Positions 26,425-34,579 of a stretch of DNA of 64,000 nucleotides are shown piece by piece (the first letter of the stretch is position 1; every line of letters begins with the position of its first letter). The position numbers and the translations under genes are program-made. The DNA is from Phycisphaerales bacterium (GTDB lineage Bacteria > Planctomycetota > Phycisphaerae > Phycisphaerales > UBA1924). Below the pieces are notes generated by a model. It ran no database searches. It saw nothing but the letters and a program-made list of their open reading frames with translations, and was not told the origin of the DNA. The DNA lies in NCBI GenBank assembly GCA_030149165.1, contig JASBRY010000008.1, positions 124,001 through 188,000 on the forward strand, given 5' to 3'.

Positions 26425-27482
26425 GAGTGCTCTCGAACCAGTTTCATCGCGATCAGGTCTTGGACATCCAGCAATCCCATCGGCTTGCCGTCGGCATCGA
26501 CAATCGGGATTTCGTCGGCGCGGAACTCGCGGAACATCGCGACGGCGTCCGTTGCTTTGGCGCTCGAATCGAGCGTGCGAGGATTCTTGGACATCACCTC
26601 ACGCATTGGTTTCTGAAGATCATCGGGATTGCTCAGCACCAATCGACGCAGGTCTGAGTCGGTGAAGATGCCGCTGAGCTTCCCAGCATCGTTCGTCACC
26701 AGCAACGCGCCTGGACGGCGCACCACTTTCGAAGCTTCCTTGAGCGCTTCATGCACGGAATCCGATTCGTTCGCGATCGGGAGATTGTCTCCCGCTTTAA
26801 ATCGGACCAGTTCCATCGCGGGACGAAGGAGCGATCCGAGCTGACCGCCGGGATGTCGTGCGTGGAAGTCGTCGTGCGTGAACGATCGTCGACGAGCCGC
26901 GGCGAGTGCGATCGCGTCTCCGATCGCGAGCGCGACGGTGGTTGAGCTTGTGGGCGCGAGGTACTCGCCATCTCCAGCTTCTCCGACGACTCCGACAGGG
27001 AGGACGACATCAGAGAGCCGAGCGAGCGCGGATTCTGGAGAGTCGTCCACCACGCCTCGCGTGATGGAGATGATCGGGAGTTTGTCCTGACGCAGGATCG
27101 CGGCGAGGTTTACCACCTCTTCAGTTTCTCCTGAGTGACTCAGACAGATCACAACATCTTGTTTGCGGAATCGTCCCAGATCGCCGTGCGCCGCTTCGGT
27201 GGGATGCACAGCATGAGAAGGGATCCCGAGCGATGCGAGCGTCGCGGAGATCTTCGCGCCGATGTGACCGCTCTTTCCGAGTCCTGAGACGAGGACCGTG
27301 CCGTTGTTCTGAGCACACTGGACGATCAGATCGACGGCTTTGATGAACTCAGCGTCGATCCGCTCAGCGACCTTCGAGATCGACTGCGCCTCGTGCTGGA
27401 GTGCTCGCGCCATGAATGCGAGTTCCTGATCAGATCTCTGCTCGGCACCATGATTTGTGGATTGGTCCGTCTGTGCGCTCAT
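26421..27482 (-). CDS. kdsD: Arabinose-5-phosphate isomerase
   Basis: Interconverts ribulose-5-phosphate and arabinose-5-phosphate, the first step toward KDO. 353 residues: N-terminal SIS domain (about 40-190; VLVSGLGKSGHIGAKISATL, then VVICLSHSGETEEVVN) and two CBS domains (about 220-350; ending ADEIPIVDADGKPMGLLDVQ). HARHPGGQLG between them is the KdsD/GutQ hallmark, with the catalytic His. The start at 27482 fits the family. A TACCCT hexamer five bases before it on the minus strand is a possible -10. Divergent from scpA. Confidence 0.94.
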   Translation of the reverse strand: MSAQTDQSTNHGAEQRSDQELAFMARALQHEAQSISKVAERIDAEFIKAVDLIVQCAQNNGTVLVSGLGKSGHIGAKISATLASLGIPSHAVHPTEAAHGDLGRFRKQDVVICLSHSGETEEVVNLAAILRQDKLPIISITRGVVDDSPESALARLSDVVLPVGVVGEAGDGEYLAPTSSTTVALAIGDAIALAAARRRSFTHDDFHARHPGGQLGSLLRPAMELVRFKAGDNLPIANESDSVHEALKEASKVVRRPGALLVTNDAGKLSGIFTDSDLRRLVLSNPDDLQKPMREVMSKNPRTLDSSAKATDAVAMFREFRADEIPIVDADGKPMGLLDVQDLIAMKLVREHS

Positions 27483-27487
27483 GGATA

Positions 27488-27531
27488 AGGGTAGGCCCCC
27501 ACTGACGGATTCCATACGCTACACTATCACT
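27488..27531. promoter_or_regulatory. Divergent promoter region kdsD / scpA
   Basis: In the 49-bp spacer, TACACT at 27520-27525 ends six bases before the scpA GTG (27532). TACCCT on the minus strand (27493 down to 27488) ends five bases before the kdsD ATG (27482). Neither gene has a Shine-Dalgarno. The same layout occurs at 24482-24517. Confidence 0.4.
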
Positions 27532-28368
27532 GTGAGCGATTTCTACCGCGTACAACTCGATGCTTTTGAAGGTCCGATGGACCTTTTGCTCTACCTCATC
27601 CGTAAGCATGAGGTGGATCTGCACGATATCCCGATCTCGATCATCACGGATCAGTACCTCGGATTCCTGGATGACCTGGACTCGATCGACATTGATCTCG
27701 CGGGCGAGTTCCTCGTGATGGCGGCGACGCTCATGGAACTCAAGTCTCGCATGCTCGCTGTGGATGTCATCGATCGCGATGCGGCTCCGGATGTCGAACA
27801 GGAAGATCAAGAAGATCCTCGCGCCGAGCTTGTGCGTCAGTTGCTTGAGTACAAGAAGTATCGAGACGCGGCGACGATGCTCGAACATCGACAAGCACAA
27901 TGGGAACGACGCGCGCCTGTCCACAGCGCCGGGATCGACGACGAAGCCGTCCGCAGCGCGATGGACGAGATGGGCGAGTTGGAGATCGAGGATCTGGATC
28001 TGAGCGATCTGGTTGATGCTTTCCGCGCGATTGTTGAGTCGGTGAACTTCGATCGATTGGGTGAGCACGAGGTCATGAGCGATGACACGCCGATCGAGGT
28101 GTACGCGAACGACATCGTGGAAAAACTCAATCAATCGATCTCGCGTGACGCCTCTAAGCAAACAACGCTTCGGGATCTGATCATCAACAAACCGAGACAA
28201 CAGATGGTCGGGACCTTCCTCGCACTGCTCGTGCTTGTGCGCGATCAGCGCGTGCTGATCGACATGCAGGGTGATGAGCCCGTTATCAACCTGAATCCGG
28301 ATTACGATCCCAGCAGCGATCCGGCATCTCCAGACAATGCAGATGAGCCGATCGCGGACTTCGTCTGA
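27532..28368 (+). CDS. scpA: Segregation and condensation protein A
   Basis: Kleisin subunit of the SMC-ScpAB condensin, needed for chromosome compaction and segregation. 278 residues from the GTG at 27532. The N-terminal SMC-binding domain has FYRVQLDAFEGPMDLLLYLI followed by HEVDLHDIPISIITDQYL and EFLVMAATLMELKSRMLAV, the standard ScpA opening. The middle is acidic (QEDQEDPRAEL). A C-terminal winged helix contains RDLIINKPRQQMVGTFLALL. The start was placed where the family homology begins. scpB is not adjacent. The last 30 residues are an acidic tail. Confidence 0.92.
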   Translation: MSDFYRVQLDAFEGPMDLLLYLIRKHEVDLHDIPISIITDQYLGFLDDLDSIDIDLAGEFLVMAATLMELKSRMLAVDVIDRDAAPDVEQEDQEDPRAELVRQLLEYKKYRDAATMLEHRQAQWERRAPVHSAGIDDEAVRSAMDEMGELEIEDLDLSDLVDAFRAIVESVNFDRLGEHEVMSDDTPIEVYANDIVEKLNQSISRDASKQTTLRDLIINKPRQQMVGTFLALLVLVRDQRVLIDMQGDEPVINLNPDYDPSSDPASPDNADEPIADFV

Positions 28369-28561
28369 TTCAGGCTGAGCAGGTCTTTCCCCAAGTTATC
28401 CCCCGCGATTCCTGCGCGAGCGGCGCACGGAATTGTAGGTCCGCGCAGATTACACACTCATCATCTCGCGAGTGATCCCCCGATGTGATTGGGGCACCAC
28501 CGGTAGGAGAAGGAACTCACGCCGGCGACAAGTTGCACTCATTCGAGTACGGAGACTCGTG

Positions 28562-28846
28562 ATGCCTGATCTGTTTTCACTCGCTCGCACCAATCGTCTC
28601 AGCTCCGCTTTCAAACGTGAGCCGCTGACCCAAGCACCTCCCGCGGCGTTGACTCGCGAGCAGACAGTGGACGAGATCATCTCCGTCAATCCATCCGCGA
28701 CCGCTGAGTTCTTGGCGCAGTTCGATGACGAGCTGCTCAACAAGTACCTCGATCACCTTCGTTTTACGCAGCAACCACGCTGTAAAGACGCGTGGGATCG
28801 TCCCAATGACGCTCCGGCGATCATGGTGCGCCGACGCGTGGTGTGA
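28562..28846 (+). CDS. Hypothetical protein (94 aa)
   Basis: Unrecognised small soluble protein: PDLFSLARTNRLSSAFKREP, a helical middle (REQTVDEIISVNPSATAEFL, then FDDELLNKYLDHLRFTQQPR) and a basic end. Its codon use is like its neighbours' and a strong terminator follows 30 bases after the stop, so I think it is a real monocistronic gene. No clear ribosome-binding site is seen. There are 193 bases between scpA and this start, with no feature I can support. Confidence 0.55.
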   Translation: MPDLFSLARTNRLSSAFKREPLTQAPPAALTREQTVDEIISVNPSATAEFLAQFDDELLNKYLDHLRFTQQPRCKDAWDRPNDAPAIMVRRRVV

Positions 28847-28876
28847 GCGAATCTGAAGAAGCCTCTATTCTGAGCA

Positions 28877-28912
28877 CCGGCGGGCCTGTGGTGGGGCTCG
28901 CCGGGCTTTTTT
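28877..28912 (+). terminator. Rho-independent terminator
   Basis: CCGGCGGGCC (28877-28886) pairs with GGCTCGCCGG (28895-28904), with one G-U, and is followed by GC and six T. Closes the small gene at 28562. Confidence 0.9.
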
Positions 28913-29110
28913 GTATCGATCTCGCTTCAAGTCTGATCCCCAAGTCGTCCGATAAAGGCAGTTATTGGGCACCTACTGAAAGAGGTTGTCCGATCACTCT
29001 GCGATCCACGGAGGGATCCACAGCACAGCGGATCGAGCCGGGCGGAGCCCGTCGACCCAGATTAAGCACATCAGCACCTGCAACGCAGGAAGTGAACGGA
29101 GTTGACTCCT

Positions 29111-30589
29111 ATGCGCGACACACAGACCACCAGACTTATCCGCCCTGTCCTCCTGACTGCACTCGCGGGGACCATGCTCACCCTCCCAGCGTGCGCCAAG
29201 CGCGTTGGATACTGGGATCGCACCAAACAACACCAGACTGAGCAAGAAATGGCTCAGAATCAGAGCTCACGCTCCACAGCGTACTTCACTCCTGAGCATG
29301 TCGAGTCGGGATCCAATGTCCAGAACACGGCGCAGTCGGCGAACACCAATGTTCAACCAAAGGTCAAGCCAATCGCTCAGTCCGCTCCCCCTCTTGAGTC
29401 TGGAAGCTTCGCGGCCAACTCCTCCGCTTCGATCTCGACCAGTTCGTCCCCTGACGAGTTTGTCAACAACGGACCGGTCACCAGTGCGGCTCCTGATCCG
29501 TACGCCCCGATCCCGAAGCCTGAAGCAAACTCTGTCCAAGGCGGTGACCTGAGCGCGTGGATCTACTCCAACGCGATGGGGATTGAGCTCCCGACAGAGT
29601 CTTCGACTCCTGCGACTCGCGCGACGGTCAATGTTCGCAAGATCACTGATGCCTACGCCGGATCTGACTTCGATCCGATCGTCACTCCTGATGGACGCAA
29701 CCTGATCTACGCGTCCACGCAGCACCGCCCCACTGCTGATATCTACACCAAATCCATCAACGGCGCTGTGGTGACCCGATTGACTGATGATCCTGCTCAG
29801 GATGTCATGCCTTCGATTTCTCCCGATGGATCCACCATCGCGTTTGCGACCGATCGCAACGGATCGTGGGATATTTTCCTGATGCCTGTCGAAGGCGGGA
29901 ACAAGATCCAGATCACCAACGAGTCCGCTCATGATCTCCACCCAACATGGTCACCAGACGGCACGAAACTCGCATTCTGTCGACTCGGACAACAGACGGG
30001 ACGCTGGGAGATCTGGGTCACTGATGTCGCATCGGACCACGGCGCTCAGTTCATCGGATTCGGGCTCTTCCCAGAATGGTCACCTGTCGCTGGAACTGGA
30101 ATCGACGGCGGCGACAAGATCCTCTTCCAACGATCGCGTGAGCGCGGAGATCGTGCATTCAGCATTTGGACCATCGATTACCAACCAAATCCCGGCACGG
30201 CGGGTCGCGAGACTGAAATCGCATCTGGCGCTGATCAAGCACTCATCAATCCGACCTGGTCTCCAGACGGACAGTTCGTTTGTTTCGCGGCTGTACCTTA
30301 TTCACAATCATGGGTCAACTCGACCACCGCTCGCCCGGATATGTCCACAATCTGGATGGTTTCGGTCAATGGCACCAACAAGGTCAAACTCACTGACGGT
30401 ACATCGGTCGATCTGATGCCGGCTTGGGGACGCGACAACCAGATCTTCTTCGTCTCAAATATGGATGGTCAAGACCACCTTTGGTCGATGGAACTGTCTC
30501 CGGCAGTGCGTGCCGCGAGCTTGCGGAATCCAGAGTTTGAATCGACCTTCGCGACTGTCCCGACGGACAACCCTGCGGCTGGCGAGTAG
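29111..30589 (+). CDS. TolB-like beta-propeller lipoprotein
   Basis: 492 residues. A lipoprotein signal (VLLTALAGTMLTLPAC, lipobox LPAC) is followed by a disordered Ser/Asn/Pro-rich region (about 40-160). Then comes a propeller of PD40/TolB repeats: FDPIVTPDGRNLIYAS, DVMPSISPDGSTIAFATDRN, DLHPTWSPDGTKLAFC, LINPTWSPDGQFVCFA, DLMPAWGRDNQIFFVSN. TolB itself is periplasmic and not lipidated, so this is a TolB-related lipoprotein rather than a certain TolB. The ATG at 29111 has ACGGAG nine bases upstream. The following gene also encodes a lipoprotein. Confidence 0.82.
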   Translation: MRDTQTTRLIRPVLLTALAGTMLTLPACAKRVGYWDRTKQHQTEQEMAQNQSSRSTAYFTPEHVESGSNVQNTAQSANTNVQPKVKPIAQSAPPLESGSFAANSSASISTSSSPDEFVNNGPVTSAAPDPYAPIPKPEANSVQGGDLSAWIYSNAMGIELPTESSTPATRATVNVRKITDAYAGSDFDPIVTPDGRNLIYASTQHRPTADIYTKSINGAVVTRLTDDPAQDVMPSISPDGSTIAFATDRNGSWDIFLMPVEGGNKIQITNESAHDLHPTWSPDGTKLAFCRLGQQTGRWEIWVTDVASDHGAQFIGFGLFPEWSPVAGTGIDGGDKILFQRSRERGDRAFSIWTIDYQPNPGTAGRETEIASGADQALINPTWSPDGQFVCFAAVPYSQSWVNSTTARPDMSTIWMVSVNGTNKVKLTDGTSVDLMPAWGRDNQIFFVSNMDGQDHLWSMELSPAVRAASLRNPEFESTFATVPTDNPAAGE

Positions 30590-30606
30590 ATAGAAATCCA
30601 CCCACC

Positions 30607-30638
30607 CGGCGGATGCATCGAAAGGTGCATTCCCGCCG
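30607..30638. other. GNRA-capped hairpin between two lipoprotein genes
   Basis: Outer stem CGGCGG (30607-30612) with CCGCCG (30633-30638). Inner seven-base stem ATGCATC/GGTGCAT (one G-U) closed by a GAAA tetraloop. There is no long T-run. It could be an attenuator, mRNA stabiliser or weak terminator. Confidence 0.45.
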
Positions 30639-30730
30639 TTTACCGCGAAAGCCGAGCAATCGAACCCGATCGGCTTCGCACCAAGTGATGGAGGCGCATG
30701 GAGGCGCGTCCGAGATTCGGCAGGGACGCC

Positions 30731-31486
30731 ATGACAAGTGCACAGACCATGTTTGCTCTTCTGCTCTCTTGCATCCTATTGGGATGCTCGGGATGCAACA
30801 GCACGGACAAACGCGATCGCTTCAATGTCCCAGGCGTCATTGTTGCTCCGTACGACACAACCCAAGGCGAAGTCCTCTGGGCGGTCATCCCGCCGAGGAA
30901 TGAGTCGGGAGTTTCGAGCGTACGAGAGGATGTGATGGGTGATACGATCGTCGCGGCTGTCCAGGGAATCCGTGGGGTCCGATGCCTTCCAATCAATCGC
31001 ACGCTTGAAGTGATGCGTCAGACTGGGATCCATCAGATCACCTCGAGCAATGAAGCGATGTCGCTCGCAAACGCGCTCGGCGTCGATGGGATCATCGCTG
31101 GATCAATCACGGCGTACGACCCCTACGACCCACCAGTCTTGGGACTCGCACTCGCGTTGTACTCTCGTCCAGGCGCGATGCAACGAGGTTCACAGACGGA
31201 TCTCGACACGCGTGCTTTGACGATGGCATACACCGATTTCGGTGGTTTCGACGGCTCGCGATTCTCTGGAGATCCGGTCAACAGCGTCTCGCAGCATCTC
31301 GATGCTCGTGACCATGCCGTGCTGATGGATCTCAAGCGATACGCAGAAGGACGATCGGACTCGACCAGTGCTCTTCGCTGGCGCGTCTACACGGCAAGCA
31401 TGGATCTGTACACGCAGTATGTTGCCCACCACACGGTTGGGAGACTGATCGACGAGGAATGGCTCCGATACGCCAGGACTCGTTAG
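30731..31486 (+). CDS. Lipoprotein of unknown function, possibly CsgG/LpoB-like fold
   Basis: 251 residues starting with a lipoprotein signal (MFALLLSCILLGCSGC, two possible lipobox cysteines). The mature part reads like CsgG/LpoB-type lipoproteins: VLWAVIPPRNESG, then IRGVRCLPINRTLEVMRQ, and ALGVDGIIAGSITAYDPYDP (the usual 'G(V/A)DxII.GxIxxYxP' strand). I hold the family call loosely. The start at 30731 was chosen because the signal peptide begins there. It lies 141 bases after the TolB-like gene on the same strand, so an envelope role together is likely. Confidence 0.65.
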   Translation: MTSAQTMFALLLSCILLGCSGCNSTDKRDRFNVPGVIVAPYDTTQGEVLWAVIPPRNESGVSSVREDVMGDTIVAAVQGIRGVRCLPINRTLEVMRQTGIHQITSSNEAMSLANALGVDGIIAGSITAYDPYDPPVLGLALALYSRPGAMQRGSQTDLDTRALTMAYTDFGGFDGSRFSGDPVNSVSQHLDARDHAVLMDLKRYAEGRSDSTSALRWRVYTASMDLYTQYVAHHTVGRLIDEEWLRYARTR

Positions 31487-31543
31487 TCTGCCCTCCTTCG
31501 GTGAGCACGCTCGGCTAGGTCCGGGTGCATCGAGGGAATGAGC

Positions 31544-31828
31544 ATGACTGAGAAGAACAGAACACCCGATAACTCTGCACCATCGCGTACCCAATCGACC
31601 CAGAACGCTGGTGCGGAGATGGTGTGCGTGACGCTCCAGCGTCCGCCGCACTTCTGGCGCTTTGCTTGTGCGGCTGGTGATTCGCGTGAAATCCTCGAAT
31701 CGCTCGCGGATCTCGCGGATAACGAGCACTCACCTCTGAGCTGGGACGATGCGGAGCTGATCGCTTCGCAAATTGTTCTTCATCATGGAGGTGATCGGAC
31801 TCAAGCCGACCCAGAACACGCCCGATAG
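31544..31828 (+). CDS. Hypothetical protein (94 aa)
   Basis: Unrecognised. The N-terminal 25 residues are polar and disordered. The rest has MVCVTLQRPPHFWRFACAAG, DSREILESLADLADNEHSPL and SWDDAELIASQIVLHH, suggesting a small alpha/beta domain. GAGGGA at 31532-31537 gives the right spacing for the ATG at 31544 rather than the one at 31538. It precedes xerC by 71 bases on the same strand and may be co-transcribed. Confidence 0.55.
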   Translation: MTEKNRTPDNSAPSRTQSTQNAGAEMVCVTLQRPPHFWRFACAAGDSREILESLADLADNEHSPLSWDDAELIASQIVLHHGGDRTQADPEHAR

Positions 31829-31899
31829 CACACTTACGAATCAAGATTTCCTGCCCGAGACACTGACCTCTGCGTCCATATATGTTTGGAGACTCACGG

Positions 31900-32919
31900 A
31901 TGACCACGCTCCCCATCACCGACAGCTTCGCTAGCTACCTGACAGACGAACGACACTTCAGCCCGTACACCGCTCGTTGTTATGGCGCCGACCTTCGTCA
32001 GTTCATCGAATACCTCGTCGATGAGGCGGGCACTGAGATCAACCAGAGCAACGAAGAACTCGCATTCAAAGCACGCACCGACTCCAGCGCTCTGCAGATG
32101 GTCAAGGGATCAACCCTCACACAGACCATCTGCGAAGCGGATGCGGACCTCATCCGTGCGTACCTCGGATTCCTAGGCGAGCAGAACTACTCCCCAGCAA
32201 CCATGGCACGCAAAATCGCGACGCTCCGCTCGTTCTACAAGTGGGCTCATCGCAATGGGTTCGCGGTCAACAACCCGATGACCCTCATCCGTACCCCTCG
32301 TCAGTCCAAGCGTCTCCCCAAAGCAATCAGCGTCGAGCAGGTTGAGCGTTTGCTCTCGGCTCCAAACGATCATGATGTGCTCGGACGACGCGATCGTGCG
32401 ATGCTCGAAACACTCTACTCCACTGGTATCCGCGTCTCGGAACTCGTCGGGATCAACTACGACGATCTGGATATCGAGAATGAAGCGATGCATGTGCGTG
32501 GGAAGGGGCGTAAGGAACGCATCGTTCCTCTCGGATCGCACGCGATCCGTGCGATCGCACGCTACATCGAGCTGCTCTCGAGCGATCCAAAGTTCGGTCC
32601 GATCTGGGCAAACCGCGCCAATGGCGATAATCCGCTCCCACTCTTCCTCAACAAGCACGGCAAGGGGCTCTCCTCCCGCTCTGTCCGCCGTAAGCTCGAC
32701 AAGTACCTCCGCATGGTTGGTCTTGATTCGACCATCTCGCCGCACACATTGCGTCACTCGTTCGCGACCCACTTGCTTGAGAACGGCGCGGATCTCCGCT
32801 CTGTCCAAGAACTCCTGGGACACCAGTCGCTCTCGACAACACAGGTGTACACGCACTTGTCCACAAATCGCGTCGAGGATGTCTACAACCAGAGCCATCC
32901 ACGCGCTGAAGCGAGTTGA
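31900..32919 (+). CDS. xerC: Tyrosine recombinase XerC/XerD
   Basis: Site-specific recombinase that resolves chromosome dimers at dif. 339 residues. All catalytic residues are present: Arg 178 (TGIRVSEL), Lys 202 (GKGRKER), His 282 and Arg 285 (HTLRHSFATH), His 308 (LLGHQSLSTTQ), Tyr 317 (VYTH). The N-terminal SAM-like domain is split by about 35 extra residues (about 42-78) compared with the roughly 300-residue E. coli enzymes. GGAG lies eight bases before the ATG at 31900. XerC versus XerD cannot be settled from sequence alone. A terminator overlaps the end of the convergent folK. Confidence 0.92.
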   Translation: MTTLPITDSFASYLTDERHFSPYTARCYGADLRQFIEYLVDEAGTEINQSNEELAFKARTDSSALQMVKGSTLTQTICEADADLIRAYLGFLGEQNYSPATMARKIATLRSFYKWAHRNGFAVNNPMTLIRTPRQSKRLPKAISVEQVERLLSAPNDHDVLGRRDRAMLETLYSTGIRVSELVGINYDDLDIENEAMHVRGKGRKERIVPLGSHAIRAIARYIELLSSDPKFGPIWANRANGDNPLPLFLNKHGKGLSSRSVRRKLDKYLRMVGLDSTISPHTLRHSFATHLLENGADLRSVQELLGHQSLSTTQVYTHLSTNRVEDVYNQSHPRAEAS

Positions 32920-32941
32920 AGAGATCCATCAATCTGAATGA

Positions 32942-33418
32942 TTATGACACCCCGTCGAGTGCTTCGAGCATCTGACGGGGTGTTTCGTTTTGGTTGGGGA
33001 TCTTGATATCCGGCGCGATCTCCGCGAGCGGCACAAGCACGAACGACCGCTCATGCATGCGTGGATGCGGGACTTGCAGTCCCGGCTCATCGATGACCTG
33101 ATCGCCGAACACGATCAGATCTAAATCCAGTGTCCGTGGCCCCCATCGCTGCTCATTTGCTCGATCCCGGCCGTGCTCGGATTCGATTCGGAGCATCTCG
33201 TCGAGCAAGGTTCGAGCATCAAGCCGCGTCTGGACATGCACGATGCCGTTGAGGTACGGCCCCTGCTCGATGTCTCCGAATGGAGGCGTCTCAATGATCG
33301 AGGAGACTCTGATCACTTTGGTTGTCGCGAGACGCTCGATCGACGCGATGGCGCTGTCGATCGTTGATTGACGATCTCCCAGATTCGAACCCAGCGCGAT
33401 GTACGCATCGATGTGCAT
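32942..33418 (-). CDS. folK: HPPK, folate synthesis pyrophosphokinase
   Basis: 2-amino-4-hydroxy-6-hydroxymethyldihydropteridine pyrophosphokinase; transfers pyrophosphate from ATP to the pterin in folate synthesis. 158 residues, the standard length. Diagnostic are AYIALGSNLGDRQSTIDSAI, TPPFGDIEQGPYLNGIV, RWGPRTLDLDLIVFGD (metal-binding DLD) and PHPRMHERSFVLVPLAEIAP. TATTCA lies seven bases before the ATG on the minus strand with no Shine-Dalgarno, a possible leaderless start. No other folate gene is adjacent. Confidence 0.95.
   Translation of the reverse strand: MHIDAYIALGSNLGDRQSTIDSAIASIERLATTKVIRVSSIIETPPFGDIEQGPYLNGIVHVQTRLDARTLLDEMLRIESEHGRDRANEQRWGPRTLDLDLIVFGDQVIDEPGLQVPHPRMHERSFVLVPLAEIAPDIKIPNQNETPRQMLEALDGVS
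32947..32997 (+). terminator. xerC terminator embedded in the 3' end of folK
   Basis: ACACCCCGTC and GACGGGGTGT form a perfect 10-bp stem enclosing a smaller TGCT/AGCA stem, followed by TTCGTTTTGG. It lies about 30 bases after the xerC stop and inside the last codons of the convergent folK. The folK C-terminal residues are encoded by this hairpin. Confidence 0.6.
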
Positions 33419-33462
33419 GTATCACTGAATACCTTATCTTGCACCAAGTCCAGTCGGCGCAT

Positions 33463-33488
33463 AAAGAAGCCCGTCAAACAAACGGGCT
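33463..33488 (-). terminator. Terminator of the flagellar cluster, after fliA
   Basis: On the minus strand AGCCCGT and ACGGGCT form a 7-bp stem with a seven-base loop, followed by TCTTTAT. It lies 29 bases beyond the fliA stop and marks the end of the flagellar gene block. Confidence 0.7.
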
Positions 33489-33516
33489 AAGGGAGAGAGC
33501 ATTGGTATTTGTGTCA

Positions 33517-34371
33517 TTACCGCATCGGTTCGAGCTCACGCATGCGATGCTGCATTTGTGCTTTGAGACGAGCGAGGATCGAGGAGTGCATCTGAGAGAC
33601 GCGGGATTCCGAGAGATCGAGCGTGGTGCCGATCTCTTTCATGGTCATCCCTTCGTAGTAGTACAGGATGACGATGAGACGCTCGGCTCGTGTGAGCCCC
33701 TTGGTCATGAGGTCTTTGAGGTCGTTTCGCTGGATGACCTTGACCGGCGCGACCTGGGTGTTGTCCTTGATGACATCGATCTCGCGGAGCTCTCGGGACC
33801 CATCAGACTGGAAGCACTTGCGTGTAATCGAGGAGACGGAGACCGCGCTGGAGTCACGCTTGTATTTCGCGAACTCGTCATTATCGATCTCGAGCTTGTC
33901 TGCGATTTCTTGATCAGTCGCTTTGCGTCCGATCGCCATCTCGATTTTTTGACGAGCCCCCTCGACCTTGGAGGTGCGGTGACGCACGAGACGGGGGACC
34001 CAGTCCATCGAGCGGAGTTCATCGAGGATCGCGCCGCGGATACGAGGGGCGCAATAAGTCTCGAACTTGACGCCGCGTCCAAGGTCGAACGCGGAGATCG
34101 CATCCATGAGTCCGAAGAGTCCGGCACTCATGAGGTCTTCGATGTCCACTTCATCTGGGAGTCGTTGGTAGATCCGCTCGGCGTTGTAACGCACGAGGTG
34201 GAGGTACTTCTCGACGAGGAAGTTGCGGAGATCTTCCGTGTAGTCTTCTTTGTACATGACCCAGATGTCTGCCATTTCCATTTCGTCGAATCGCGTAGCG
34301 ATCCCGGATGGCTCTGCATGGCGAGCGCTGGCTCGTGAAGACATTCGTGCTCTTGAACGGATGGCCGTCAT
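33517..34371 (-). CDS. fliA: Flagellar sigma factor sigma28
   Basis: 284 residues of the FliA/WhiG class, which drives late flagellar genes. Regions are in order: sigma2 (LVEKYLHLVRYNAERIYQRL, then DLMSAGLFGLMDAI, FETYCAPRIRGAILDELR and SMDWVPRLVR, the hallmark of FliA), sigma3 (VEGARQKIEMAIGRKATDQE), sigma4 (LTRAERLIVILYYYEGMTMK, then EIGTTLDLSESRVSQMHSS). A 25-residue N-terminal extension precedes the family start. Upstream on the minus strand is a TATACT at 34501 down to 34496 and a leader of about 120 bases, so fliA may have its own promoter besides read-through. No flgM anti-sigma gene is nearby. Confidence 0.95.
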   Translation of the reverse strand: MTAIRSRARMSSRASARHAEPSGIATRFDEMEMADIWVMYKEDYTEDLRNFLVEKYLHLVRYNAERIYQRLPDEVDIEDLMSAGLFGLMDAISAFDLGRGVKFETYCAPRIRGAILDELRSMDWVPRLVRHRTSKVEGARQKIEMAIGRKATDQEIADKLEIDNDEFAKYKRDSSAVSVSSITRKCFQSDGSRELREIDVIKDNTQVAPVKVIQRNDLKDLMTKGLTRAERLIVILYYYEGMTMKEIGTTLDLSESRVSQMHSSILARLKAQMQHRMRELEPMR

Positions 34372-34495
34372 CGGTCGACTCCTTGACCCTTGACCTGAAT
34401 TAGCACCTCTGAGGCAGGTCCGGATATCCTCGTCCGAGAGTCCTGTCTAACCAAAGGCGTTGAACAAACTGAGGGCGGTCCTTGCCCTGTTTCAC

Positions 34496-34501
34496 AGTAT
34501 A
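34496..34501 (-). promoter_or_regulatory. Possible -10 of a fliA promoter
   Basis: TATACT on the minus strand in the 208-base gap upstream of fliA. A convincing -35 is not visible. It would give a leader of about 118 bases. Confidence 0.3.
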
Positions 34502-34579
34502 TCAATTTACAACGCGCGCTGTGGTAGCGATTCATGAGTTTTTTCTGGAGATTATCTTCGAGCGCATATCCAGTGCACA

